Of a stretch of DNA of 64,000 nt, positions 44,481-52,751 are shown piece after piece (the first letter of the stretch is position 1; every line of letters begins with the position of its first letter). Position numbers and translations under genes: made by a program. Origin of the DNA: Rhizobium sp. CF122 (GTDB lineage: Bacteria > Pseudomonadota > Alphaproteobacteria > Rhizobiales > Rhizobiaceae); NCBI RefSeq assembly GCF_000282035.1, contig NZ_AKKA01000119.1:19356-83355 (forward strand). Reading direction: 5' to 3'. Below the pieces are notes generated by a model. The model saw only the letters and a list, made by a program, of their open reading frames with translations. It made no database searches and was not told the DNA's origin.

Positions 44481-45368
44481 ATGAACCAGTCCGAAAGCGA
44501 AACTCAGGCACGCCTCCTTGCGCAGGCCCTGCCCTTCATGCAGCGTTACGAAAACAAGACGATCGTCGTGAAGTACGGCGGCCATGCCATGGGCAATCCC
44601 GAGCTCGGGAAGGCCTTCGCAAGCGACATCGCTCTGTTGAAGCAATCCGGCGTCAACCCGATCGTCGTTCACGGCGGCGGCCCGCAGATCGGCGCGATGC
44701 TGACGAAGATGGGCATCGAATCGAAATTCGAAGGCGGCCTGCGCGTCACCGACGCCAAGACGGTCGAGATCGTCGAAATGGTTCTGGCCGGCTCGATCAA
44801 CAAGGAGATCGTCGCGCTCATCAACCAGACGGGCGAATGGGCGATCGGCCTTTGCGGCAAGGACGGCAACATGGTCTTTGCCGAAAAAGCGCAGAAAAAG
44901 GTCAAGGATCCGGATTCGAACATCGAGCGTGTGCTCGACCTCGGCTTCGTCGGCGAGGTCGTCGAAGTCGACCGCACGCTGCTTGACCTGCTAGCCCGCT
45001 CAGAGATGATCCCTGTCATCGCTCCGGTCGCTCCCGGTCGCGACGGCGCGACCTACAACATCAATGCCGACACCTTTGCGGGGGCGATCGCCGGTGCGCT
45101 GAACGCCACCCGCCTGCTCTTCCTGACGGATGTTCCCGGCGTTCTCGACAAGCAGGGCAACCTGATCAAGGAACTTTCCGTGGCGCAGGCGCACGCGCTG
45201 ATCGCTGACGGAACGATTTCCGGCGGCATGATTCCGAAAGTCGAAACCTGCATCGATGCAATCAAGGCAGGCGTGCAGGGCGTCGTCATCCTGAACGGCA
45301 AGACCGCCCATTCCGTGCTGCTCGAGATCTTCACCGAGCATGGCGCGGGAACGCTGATCGTTCCCTGA
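44481..45368 (+). CDS. argB: acetylglutamate kinase
   Basis: Phosphorylates N-acetylglutamate in arginine synthesis; the step is often arginine-inhibited. The 295-residue protein shows VVKYGGHAM near the N-terminus, VVHGGGPQIG, and the substrate site NINADTFAGAIAGAL; GGMIPKVETCIDAIKAG lies near the end. The N-terminal helix (SETQARLLAQALPFMQRYENK) typical of the hexameric arginine-sensitive type is present. The ATG follows GGGG at a short distance. Confidence 0.96.
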   Translation: MNQSESETQARLLAQALPFMQRYENKTIVVKYGGHAMGNPELGKAFASDIALLKQSGVNPIVVHGGGPQIGAMLTKMGIESKFEGGLRVTDAKTVEIVEMVLAGSINKEIVALINQTGEWAIGLCGKDGNMVFAEKAQKKVKDPDSNIERVLDLGFVGEVVEVDRTLLDLLARSEMIPVIAPVAPGRDGATYNINADTFAGAIAGALNATRLLFLTDVPGVLDKQGNLIKELSVAQAHALIADGTISGGMIPKVETCIDAIKAGVQGVVILNGKTAHSVLLEIFTEHGAGTLIVP

Positions 45369-45384
45369 GCCCTTTTTCTTTTAC

Positions 45385-45427
45385 GCAATTCCGGACGGAA
45401 AACCCTTTACACTTTTCCGGGAATTGC
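45385..45427. repeat. palindromic intergenic element (RIME-like)
   Basis: A 43-bp two-part hairpin: GCAATTCC/GGAATTGC outside and CGGAAAA/TTTTCCG inside, with a GGA bulge on one arm and a 10-nt loop. It lies between the converging argB and PEP-mutase-like genes. Its sequence resembles the small palindromic repeats scattered through rhizobial chromosomes (recalled, not searched). It may also act as a bidirectional terminator. Confidence 0.65.
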
Positions 45428-45428
45428 T

Positions 45429-46202
45429 TTAGCCCGCGGCGGCATAGACCGCCGCGGCTGCCTCTTTCAGCTTTTCCATCATCGCCCGGTAGGGTCCCGG
45501 TCCGTAGCTAATGCGGCTGACGCCAAGTCTTGCGAGCGTTCTCACGTCCGGCGCACCGGGTCTCATCATGATGTTAACCGGCAGGTTTGACGCGGCGCAG
45601 ATTTTCTTGATCAGGCCCTCGTCAATCAGCCAAGGCACAAAGAAGCCATTTGCACCAGCTGCGGCGTAAACCTTGCCGCGCTCGATCGCTTCGTCGACCA
45701 GATCTGCATGCTTGGAGAGATCACCTTCGCGCAAGAACAGATCGGTGCGCGCATTGATGAAAAAGGGTATGCCCCTTGCATCAGCCATCTCGCGAATGGC
45801 CCGGATGCGGGTTGCCTGTTTCTCGACCGGGTGCAGCCCCTCGCCGCCGACCACCTGATCTTCGAAGTTGATGCCAATGGCGCCCACGTCGATCAGCTTG
45901 GCGACATTGGCGGCTGCCCCGGCCGGATCGGTCGAGTACGCTCCTTCGAAGTCGACGGAGAGAGGCAGGTCGTTGACTGCCGTAATCTGGCGAACCGTTG
46001 CTACCAGCGCATCCAGCGGAATCTTCTCACCATCCCCATAACCTTGTGCTGCGGCAACCGACCAGCTTCCTGTTGCCAGCGCCTTAGCACCCGCCTCGGT
46101 CACTGCCTTCGCTGTTCCGGCGTCCCATATGTTGTAAAGGACGACAGGATTGCCCTTTTGATGGAGCGCGCCGAATGCCTTTGCCTTCTCAGCCTGATTC
46201 AT
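45429..46202 (-). CDS. isocitrate lyase/PEP mutase-family protein
   Basis: TIM-barrel enzyme of 257 residues of the PEP mutase/isocitrate lyase superfamily. NIWDAGTAKAVTEAG and VDFEGAYS carry the metal/phosphonate-site Asp; GINFEDQVVGG and INARTDLFL follow. The classic isocitrate-lyase Cys loop (KKCGH) is not seen, so C-C lyase activity on a 2-hydroxy-dicarboxylate is not assured. It overlaps the upstream ada gene by 4 bp (ATGA), an operon of unclear logic that recurs in rhizobia. Confidence 0.85.
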   Translation of the reverse strand: MNQAEKAKAFGALHQKGNPVVLYNIWDAGTAKAVTEAGAKALATGSWSVAAAQGYGDGEKIPLDALVATVRQITAVNDLPLSVDFEGAYSTDPAGAAANVAKLIDVGAIGINFEDQVVGGEGLHPVEKQATRIRAIREMADARGIPFFINARTDLFLREGDLSKHADLVDEAIERGKVYAAAGANGFFVPWLIDEGLIKKICAASNLPVNIMMRPGAPDVRTLARLGVSRISYGPGPYRAMMEKLKEAAAAVYAAAG

Positions 46203-47293
46203 TGGATCTCCTCCACAAACAATCCCTTGGTCTTCATCTCATTTTCGTGTCGCAAAAGCCATTGCTTGCGCCAGAGCCCGCCGCCATAGCCAGTCAGTGA
46301 CCCGTCAACGCCGATAAGCCGGTGGCAGGGGATGACAATCGCCAGCTGGTTTGCCCCATTGGCCCGGCCGACGGCGCGCACCACTTGCGGGTTTTCCATG
46401 CTACGCGCAATGTCCCCGTAAGCGCGTGTCTCACCAATGGGTATGTCCATCAGCTTCGACCAGACCTCGCGTTCGAAGGCCGTACCGAAACCCAACGCGA
46501 GCGGCGTGCGGAACGTTGCGGACCTGCCATCGAAATAGGCTTTCAGCTCGGCGCCGATTTGATCAATCGCCGATGTGCGGCCGGCCGCGACCGTGGAGCG
46601 GGTCTTGCGCTGCAGTTTCTCCAGCTCCGCCGGCAGTGCCTTGCGGTCGTGGAATTCGAGGAGATGCAGATGCGTCTGGTCGGCCACCGCAACCATGGGG
46701 CCGAGCGGCGTTTCGAACCAGTCGGCAAACAGGAGATCGCGGTTCTGCGACATCGCAGGCGCTTTGCCGATCAGCCGCTGAAACGCGGCGCGGAAGCCGC
46801 TACCCGATTCATATCCTGCCTCGATCTGAGCATCGATGACACGGGCGCCATTCGCCAGTTGCTTTGCCGCCTCGCCAAGACGGCGATAGCGGGCAATATC
46901 GAGAAACGTCATGCCGAGGGATCGCTTGAAGGCCCGCCGCACGGTCGAGGGCTCGTAGCCGTGCGCGATCAGATCGTCTTCCGTCCATCGCGCTGCGGGA
47001 TCACGGTCGAGCGCCGCGAGGAGTTGGTCGACAATCGGCTCCCGACCCGCCTCTTCCAACGGCCGGCACCGCTGGCACGGCCGAAATCCGGATTGCATGC
47101 AGGTGGCGATCGAATTGTAGAAGAGAGTGTTTTCCCGCTTCGGCTTGCGAGCGGGGCAAGTCAGCCGGCAGAAAATACCCGTTGTCTTGACGCAGACATA
47201 GGCAAGGCCCTCATAGGCCGGGCTGCGGGCAACCAGCGCATCGTACAGCGCGTCGTCATTGGGCAGATCAAAGAGCATGAGGCGTTTTACCAT
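46199..47293 (-). CDS. ada: Ada: methylphosphotriester-DNA/O6-methylguanine-DNA methyltransferase and regulator
   Basis: Adaptive-response protein of 364 residues that repairs alkylated DNA and activates transcription once methylated. The N-terminal zinc domain has Cys42, Cys46, Cys73 and Cys76, the first of which accepts methyl from phosphotriesters; an AraC-type HTH lies at about 90-175; the C-terminal methyltransferase domain holds the suicide Cys323 in IPCHRLIG. All active parts are intact. The gene leads a two-gene operon with the PEP-mutase-like enzyme and is divergent from a HAD gene. Confidence 0.94.
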   Translation of the reverse strand: MVKRLMLFDLPNDDALYDALVARSPAYEGLAYVCVKTTGIFCRLTCPARKPKRENTLFYNSIATCMQSGFRPCQRCRPLEEAGREPIVDQLLAALDRDPAARWTEDDLIAHGYEPSTVRRAFKRSLGMTFLDIARYRRLGEAAKQLANGARVIDAQIEAGYESGSGFRAAFQRLIGKAPAMSQNRDLLFADWFETPLGPMVAVADQTHLHLLEFHDRKALPAELEKLQRKTRSTVAAGRTSAIDQIGAELKAYFDGRSATFRTPLALGFGTAFEREVWSKLMDIPIGETRAYGDIARSMENPQVVRAVGRANGANQLAIVIPCHRLIGVDGSLTGYGGGLWRKQWLLRHENEMKTKGLFVEEIQ

Positions 47294-47379
47294 CCCTTCC
47301 GCGCCGCGTCCGCCGCAAATCGGGCATCTATTTTTTCTTGCCGATTTCCTTGCCCGGCAAGCCGTGCCATAACGCCCCC

Positions 47380-48087
47380 ATGACCAAGATAGATCGCACG
47401 CCGACCAAGGCGGACTTCTCGCATGTGACCGAGTGGGTTTTCGACCTCGACAACACCCTCTACCCGCATCATGTCAATCTGTTCGCGCAGATCGACAAGA
47501 ACATGACGGCCTACGTCTCGACGCTGCTGCAGATGGAGCGCGACGAGGCACGCAAGCTGCAGAAACAATACTATCTCGATCACGGAACGACCCTGCAGGG
47601 TCTGATGATCCACCACGGCGTCGATCCGAACGACTTTCTCGAGAAGGCGCATGCAATCGACTATTCGAGCCTGACGGCGCAGCCCGAACTGGGCGCGGCC
47701 ATCAAGGCCCTGCCGGGTCGCAAGTTCATCTTCACCAATGGCAGCGTCAAGCATGCCGAGATGGCGGCCGGTGCGCTCGGCATCCTCGAGCATTTCGACG
47801 ATATTTTCGACATCGTGGCGGCGGACTTCGTGCCGAAGCCGGCGCAGGCGACCTATGACAAGTTCGCGGCACTGAAGCGGATCGAGACCGGCAAGGCGGC
47901 GATGTTCGAGGACCTGCCCCGCAATCTCAAGGTTCCAAAAACGCTTGGCATGCAGACTGTCCTGCTGGTACCGAACAATCTCGAGGATACGGTTGTCGAA
48001 TGGTGGGAAAAGACCAGCGGCGAGGATGATCACATCGACTTCGTGACCGACGATCTCACTGATTTTCTTGCGAAGATTGCCGGCTAG
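47380..48087 (+). CDS. HAD-family pyrimidine 5'-nucleotidase
   Basis: HAD hydrolase of 235 residues of the pyrimidine 5'-nucleotidase (SDT1/PNPP-like) type. Motif I is VFDLDNTLYP with the nucleophile and acid/base Asp; motif II Thr is in FIFTNGS; motif III Lys is in KPAQATYDKF and motif IV in MFEDLPRNL. A helical cap lies between I and II. It likely dephosphorylates UMP/CMP-like nucleotides. The start MTKIDRTPTKADF at 47380 is preferred to an upstream frame extension that overlaps the ada promoter. Confidence 0.88.
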   Translation: MTKIDRTPTKADFSHVTEWVFDLDNTLYPHHVNLFAQIDKNMTAYVSTLLQMERDEARKLQKQYYLDHGTTLQGLMIHHGVDPNDFLEKAHAIDYSSLTAQPELGAAIKALPGRKFIFTNGSVKHAEMAAGALGILEHFDDIFDIVAADFVPKPAQATYDKFAALKRIETGKAAMFEDLPRNLKVPKTLGMQTVLLVPNNLEDTVVEWWEKTSGEDDHIDFVTDDLTDFLAKIAG

Positions 48088-48196
48088 ATTACTAAAGTTT
48101 CATCCAGCTTACCGATCTTTAATTGGGCGATTTGTCACATCGGCCCTACCCTTTCGTCTGTGATCCCATTGCGATTGCACATTGAAAGGAGCTGAA

Positions 48197-48835
48197 ATGT
48201 CTCGGAACAAACTGATACTGGCCGCACTCTCCTCCGTCATGATCGTCGGTGCCGCAGCCGGCACCAGTTTTGCTGCGTCTCACGACAAGAAGCATCATCC
48301 GCCTCGCCCGCAACACGGCATGGGCATGATGATGGGACCGCGCATGGGCGCGATCCGTGAAGTCATCTTCGTACGCATGCTGAAGCAGTTCGACACGAAC
48401 AAGGACGGCCAGATTTCTAAGCAGGAAGCCAAGGACGGCATGGAGGCAATCTTCGTTGCCATCGATACCGACAAGGACGGCTCGCTGACGCCGGGCGAAA
48501 TCCGCAAATACCGCGAAGCCCAGATCGCCAAGGCGAAAGCCCCCGCCGATGACGCCACGGATGACGATGCTACGCCGATGGCGCCGCCGCCGGATGCCGA
48601 CAACGCCCAGCCAGCCCCACCGCAACCCGGCCCCGACGGCCGACCGGATCGCCGTGGCATGCATGGCGGCATAATGCGAGGCATGATGATGATGCAACGC
48701 TTCGACACCGACGAGAACGGCCAGATTTCCAAGGAGGAAGCCGAAGCCGCGTTCGACAAGTTCTTCACCTGGATGGACCACAACAAGGACGGCGTGATCT
48801 CGCTCGACGACATGCCGGATCGCCCGTTCCCGTAA
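48197..48835 (+). CDS. exported EF-hand calcium-binding protein
   Basis: Protein of 212 residues with a signal peptide (MSRNKLILAALSSVMIVGAA, cleavage near SFA-A at residue 27) and four EF-hand loops: DTNKDGQISKQE, DTDKDGSLTPGE, DTDENGQISKEE and DHNKDGVISLDD. A Pro/Asp-rich linker separates the two pairs, and His/Met-rich stretches (KKHHPPRPQHGMGMMM; GIMRGMMMMQR) may bind copper or nickel. AAAGGAG precedes the ATG. It is probably a periplasmic Ca2+ buffer or sensor. A terminator follows. Confidence 0.88.
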   Translation: MSRNKLILAALSSVMIVGAAAGTSFAASHDKKHHPPRPQHGMGMMMGPRMGAIREVIFVRMLKQFDTNKDGQISKQEAKDGMEAIFVAIDTDKDGSLTPGEIRKYREAQIAKAKAPADDATDDDATPMAPPPDADNAQPAPPQPGPDGRPDRRGMHGGIMRGMMMMQRFDTDENGQISKEEAEAAFDKFFTWMDHNKDGVISLDDMPDRPFP

Positions 48836-48855
48836 GCAAGCACTTACCTAGACCA

Positions 48856-48879
48856 AAGCCCGCCACCCTTGGCGGGCTT
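48856..48879. terminator. bidirectional terminator
   Basis: AAGCCCGCC-ACCCTT-GGCGGGCTT is a perfect 9-bp stem between the EF-hand gene and the convergent LOG gene, which ends 2 bp beyond it. Confidence 0.8.
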
Positions 48880-48880
48880 C

Positions 48881-49747
48881 CTATTCGTGCCGCTCGTAAA
48901 AATCCTCGATGATCTTCCACGCTGCATCGGCAGTGTCGACGAAGCTGATCAGATCGACATCGTCCGGCGCAATCGTTCCGAACTCCGCAAGCGCCTCGAA
49001 ATTGACGATGCTCCTCCAGAACTTTTCACCGAACAGGATGAGCGGCATCTTTTCCATGCGGCCGGTCTGAATCAGCGTCAGGCACTCGAAGAATTCGTCG
49101 AGAGTGCCGAAGCCGCCGGGAAAGACAGCGATTGCCTTAGCGCGCACCATGAAGTGCATCTTGCGGATCGCGAAATAATGGAAATTGAAGCTCAGCTCCG
49201 GTGTCACGTAGACGTTCGGCGCCTGTTCGTGCGGGAGCACGATGTTGAGGCCGATCGAGGGCGCGCCCTCATCGGCCGCGCCGCGATTGCCGGCTTCCAT
49301 GACACCAGGGCCACCACCGGTGACGATCACATATTCACGAAAATCGAAGCCGGCTGAATATTTCGAGCATAGCCGAGCAAACTTGCGCGCCTCGTCGTAG
49401 TAGACCGATGCCGCCTCAAGGTTGGCGCGCTGCACCTCATTGCGTGCTGCCCAAGCGCTTTGGCCCGGAGCGGGAATGCGAGCGCCGCCAAACATCACGA
49501 CTGTCGACCGGATGCCGCGTTCAGCCAGCATCATCTCGACCTTCAACAATTCGAGTTGCAGCCGGATCGGCCGCAGTTCCTCGCGACACAGAAACTCTTC
49601 GTCGACGTAGGCAAGGCGATAGGACGGCGACAGCGTTTGCGGCGTTTTCGGCACAGCTTCTGCGCGGTGCTTGTCGGTTGCGCTCGTCTTCAGCGGGTCC
49701 CAGACGCCGTCCTTGCGCCGCAGCCTGCCGTTTCTTGCCTTTGCCAT
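48881..49747 (-). CDS. LOG-family protein (TIGR00730-like Rossmann fold)
   Basis: Protein of 288 residues related to LOG cytokinin-riboside monophosphate phosphoribohydrolases. Seen: TVVMFGGARIPAPG, VTGGGPGVMEAGNRGA, and the family signature PGGFGTLDEFFE, whose Glu and the preceding Arg in RKMHFMVRAKA act in catalysis. The extended ~85-residue N-terminus with KTPQTLSPSYRLAYVDEEFLC marks the longer LOG subgroup, whose substrate is less certain. No lysine decarboxylase activity is expected despite older annotation. Confidence 0.87.
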   Translation of the reverse strand: MAKARNGRLRRKDGVWDPLKTSATDKHRAEAVPKTPQTLSPSYRLAYVDEEFLCREELRPIRLQLELLKVEMMLAERGIRSTVVMFGGARIPAPGQSAWAARNEVQRANLEAASVYYDEARKFARLCSKYSAGFDFREYVIVTGGGPGVMEAGNRGAADEGAPSIGLNIVLPHEQAPNVYVTPELSFNFHYFAIRKMHFMVRAKAIAVFPGGFGTLDEFFECLTLIQTGRMEKMPLILFGEKFWRSIVNFEALAEFGTIAPDDVDLISFVDTADAAWKIIEDFYERHE

Positions 49748-49898
49748 GTCGAAATGCCTTTCAGTACAGCCGGCAAACGCTGCCGGTATGTCGTTTCATG
49801 CTTGAATCGGGAGAATTACTATGCCCCGAAAAATCATTCCATTTTACCCTTGCATGCGATAGAGCAGATCGCATCCCGCCAATCACAATTCCCGGAGG

Positions 49899-49925
49899 CT
49901 TCGGTCTCCACGATAGAGACCGAAG
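49899..49925 (+). promoter_or_regulatory. hairpin in the dapD leader
   Basis: CTTCGGTCTC-CACGATA-GAGACCGAAG is a perfect 10-bp stem with a 7-nt loop, ending 3 bp before the AAGGA ribosome site and 14 bp before the dapD ATG. A short TTTAA follows. It could control translation or be the terminator of a leader; no leader peptide is obvious. Confidence 0.6.
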
Positions 49926-49939
49926 TTTAAGGAATTCCC

Positions 49940-50800
49940 ATGAGCGCCACCGACCTTTCTTCCCTCGAAAAGACCATCGAAGCGGCCTTCGACAACCGCG
50001 ACAACGTCAATACGTCGACGAAGGGTGAGGTTCGCGACGCGGTCGAAGCAGCACTCGAACTTCTCGACGGCGGTAAGGCGCGCGTTGCCGAGCGTGGTAG
50101 CGACGGCGCCTGGAAGGTCAATCAGTGGCTGAAGAAGGCCGTGCTTCTCTCGTTCCGCCTGAATGACATGGAAGTCGTCAAGGGTGGTTCGGGCAATTCG
50201 ACCTGGTGGGACAAGGTGCCGTCCAAGTTCGAGGGGTGGGGCGAAAACCAGTATCGCGCCGCCGGCTTCCGCGCCGTTCCGAACTGCGTCGTGCGCCGCT
50301 CGGCCTACATCGCCAAGAACGTCGTGCTGATGCCGTCCTTCGTCAACCTCGGCGCCTTCGTCGACGAAGGCACGATGGTCGATACCTGGGCGACTGTCGG
50401 CTCTTGCGCCCAGATCGGCAAGCATGTGCATCTCTCGGGCGGCGTCGGCATCGGCGGCGTTCTGGAGCCGATGCAGGCCGGCCCGACGATCATCGAAGAC
50501 AACTGCTTCATCGGCGCTCGTTCGGAAGTCGTTGAAGGCTGCATCATCCGCGAGGGCTCGGTTCTCGGCATGGGCGTCTATATCGGCAAATCGACCAAGA
50601 TCGTCGATCGCGCCACCGGCGAAGTCATGTACGGCGAAGTGCCGCCCTACTCGGTGGTCGTCGCAGGCTCGATGCCATCGGGCAATGCCACCATGGCCAA
50701 CGGCCTGCCGGCGCCGCATCTCTACTGCGCCGTCATCGTCAAGCGCGTCGACGAAAAGACCCGCTCGAAGACCGGCATCAACGAACTGCTACGCGACTGA
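49940..50800 (+). CDS. dapD: tetrahydrodipicolinate N-succinyltransferase
   Basis: Succinylates tetrahydrodipicolinate in the lysine/diaminopimelate pathway. The 286-residue protein has a helical N-terminus, then a left-handed beta-helix of hexapeptide repeats (YIAKNVVLMPSFVNLGAFVD onward to IVDRATGEVMYGEVP). RLNDMEVVKGG and WWDKVPSKFEG fit the family. Product feeds DapC and then DapE, encoded 159 bp downstream. A hairpin lies in the leader and a terminator follows. Confidence 0.97.
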   Translation: MSATDLSSLEKTIEAAFDNRDNVNTSTKGEVRDAVEAALELLDGGKARVAERGSDGAWKVNQWLKKAVLLSFRLNDMEVVKGGSGNSTWWDKVPSKFEGWGENQYRAAGFRAVPNCVVRRSAYIAKNVVLMPSFVNLGAFVDEGTMVDTWATVGSCAQIGKHVHLSGGVGIGGVLEPMQAGPTIIEDNCFIGARSEVVEGCIIREGSVLGMGVYIGKSTKIVDRATGEVMYGEVPPYSVVVAGSMPSGNATMANGLPAPHLYCAVIVKRVDEKTRSKTGINELLRD

Positions 50801-50899
50801 CAAGTCTTGAGGTTCCAGCGGCCTGCGTGTCTCGGGCGATACGCACCGCCCGAACGCTGACGGTCGGACTTGATCCGGCAAAATGACGGCACATTTCAA

Positions 50900-50930
50900 C
50901 AAGGCGGCATCGCCGCCTTGCCTTTTCTTT
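50900..50930 (+). terminator. rho-independent terminator of dapD
   Basis: CAAGGCGGC-ATC-GCCGCCTTG is a perfect 9-bp stem with a 3-nt loop, followed by CCTTTTCTTT. It separates dapD from dapE, which therefore needs its own promoter or read-through. Confidence 0.88.
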
Positions 50931-50958
50931 GCCACTACCGCTGGATAGTTCCACTCCC

Positions 50959-52152
50959 ATGACCGCTACCGATCCCGTCGCCAATCTTCAGACCCTGATT
51001 CGCTGCCCGTCCGTCACGCCCGCCGAGGGCGGCGCGCTTTCGGCGCTCGAGGCGATGCTGTCGCCGCTTGGCTTCAAGGTGGACAAGGTGAAGGCGACTG
51101 CGCCGGGAACACCCGATATCGAGAACCTCTATGCACGGCTTGGCGATGACGGCCCACACCTGATGTTTGCCGGGCATACCGATGTGGTCCCCGTTGGCGA
51201 CGAAGCCGCCTGGACACACGCGCCCTTTGCCGCCGAGATCGCGAACGGTGAACTGTTCGGGCGTGGCGCCGTCGACATGAAGGGCGGCGTTGCCTGCTTT
51301 GTTGCGGCCATCGCGCGCCATATCGAAAAGCATGGCGCGCCGAAGGGTTCGGTCTCTTTCCTGATCACCGGCGACGAGGAAGGCCCGGCGATCAACGGCA
51401 CGATCAAACTATTGAAATGGGCAGCCGAACGAGGCGAACGCTGGGATGCCTGCCTCGTCGGCGAGCCGACCAACCCCGATAAGCTTGGCGACATGATCAA
51501 GATCGGCCGCCGCGGCTCGCTCTCCGGCAAGATCACCGTGTACGGCGTCCAGGGCCATGCCGCCTATCCGCATTTGGCCGACAACGCGGTGCGCGGCATC
51601 CTGCAGCTGACGCAAGCACTGATGGACCCGCCGTTCGACGGCGGCACCGACAACTTCCAGCCATCCAACCTCGAAGTGACGACAATCGACGTCGGCAATC
51701 CGGCGACGAACGTCGTGCCTGCCAAGGCGACGGCGAGCTTCAACATCCGTTTCAACGACACCTGGACCGCCGAGAGCCTGCAGCAGGAGATCCTACGCCG
51801 GCTCGATGCCGCCGCGGACGAAGGCGTGCTGCGCCCCGGCCGTGCGCCGCTCAAGTACGACATCATCTGGGCGGAGCGGCCGAGCCACGTCTTCCTGACG
51901 CGCAACAATGCGCTGATCGCCTCGCTTTCTTCCGCCGTCGAGAGCGTCACCGGCCAGTCGCCGAAGCTCTCCACCACAGGCGGCACCTCCGACGCCCGTT
52001 TCATCAAGGATTATTGCCCCGTCGTCGAATTCGGTCTCGTCGGCCAGACCATGCACATGGTCGATGAACGCGTCGCTATTTCCGACCTCGACCGACTCAC
52101 GGTAATCTATGAAACCTTCATCGAGCGCTGGTTTGCGAATGCCGGGCTTTAG
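50959..52152 (+). CDS. dapE: succinyl-diaminopimelate desuccinylase
   Basis: Releases succinate from N-succinyl-LL-diaminopimelate. The 397-residue M20 enzyme shows zinc ligands in order: MFAGHTDVVP, GAVDMKGGVA, GDEEGPAINGT (catalytic Glu), VGEPTN and a C-terminal GQTMHMVDER. The start MTATDPVANLQTLI at 50959 fits; the frame opens ten codons earlier without conservation. The last bases overlap the next gene, a membrane protein, by 14 bp. Confidence 0.96.
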   Translation: MTATDPVANLQTLIRCPSVTPAEGGALSALEAMLSPLGFKVDKVKATAPGTPDIENLYARLGDDGPHLMFAGHTDVVPVGDEAAWTHAPFAAEIANGELFGRGAVDMKGGVACFVAAIARHIEKHGAPKGSVSFLITGDEEGPAINGTIKLLKWAAERGERWDACLVGEPTNPDKLGDMIKIGRRGSLSGKITVYGVQGHAAYPHLADNAVRGILQLTQALMDPPFDGGTDNFQPSNLEVTTIDVGNPATNVVPAKATASFNIRFNDTWTAESLQQEILRRLDAAADEGVLRPGRAPLKYDIIWAERPSHVFLTRNNALIASLSSAVESVTGQSPKLSTTGGTSDARFIKDYCPVVEFGLVGQTMHMVDERVAISDLDRLTVIYETFIERWFANAGL

Positions 52153-52735
52153 GGAAGTTCAGTACTATCTCGCCGGAATCTGGCTGCTGATCCGCATGGA
52201 TCCGCGCGGCTTCCGTTTCCTCGACATGTCGGAGCGCGGCGTCAACCGTTCGTTCTGGGCGATCTTCTGGTGCCTGCCCCCGATGGGAATCTCGTGGCTC
52301 TGGTGGCGCCAGGCCTTCCTGCAGACGATGCCGCCGCATACCAATGTCGGCGCCCTCTTCTATTTCCGGCTCGGGCTTGTCGAAGCCGCCAATTGGTTCG
52401 TCCCGCTGGTCTTTGCGGGCTTGTTACTGCTCGCCTTCAAGAAGGGCGAGCGTTTCGCGCCCGTTATCGTCAGCGTCAATTGGCTGGGCGTGCCGCTCTC
52501 CTACATCAACGGGTTGCTGCTCGCGCTGGTCTTCTTCCTGCCACAGGTGGTCGGCCTCGTCTCGCTGCTGCTCTTGGCCTTCATGCTTGCGCAAGTCTTT
52601 GCGATCGCACGCATCCTGAGGATGATCTTCTACGGCCAAGGCCTGATGGTCGGCGCACTCACACTGGTGCTGCTTGTGCCATCGCTGATGCTGTCGGAAT
52701 ACCTGCAGCGCTTTCTGGGCATCTATCCAATATAG
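52139..52735 (+). CDS. membrane protein of unknown function, coupled to dapE
   Basis: Protein of 198 residues with five or so hydrophobic segments (FWAIFWCLPPMGISWLWW; WFVPLVFAGLLLLAF; INGLLLALVFFLPQVVGLVS; MVGALTLVLLVPSLML). It is not recognised as a named family but is found after dapE in rhizobia. The start MPGFREVQYYLAG lies inside the end of dapE, implying coupled translation. A role in envelope or peptidoglycan biology would fit the context but is speculation. Confidence 0.82.
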   Translation: MPGFREVQYYLAGIWLLIRMDPRGFRFLDMSERGVNRSFWAIFWCLPPMGISWLWWRQAFLQTMPPHTNVGALFYFRLGLVEAANWFVPLVFAGLLLLAFKKGERFAPVIVSVNWLGVPLSYINGLLLALVFFLPQVVGLVSLLLLAFMLAQVFAIARILRMIFYGQGLMVGALTLVLLVPSLMLSEYLQRFLGIYPI

Positions 52736-52751
52736 ATCCGCCCGAATCGTT

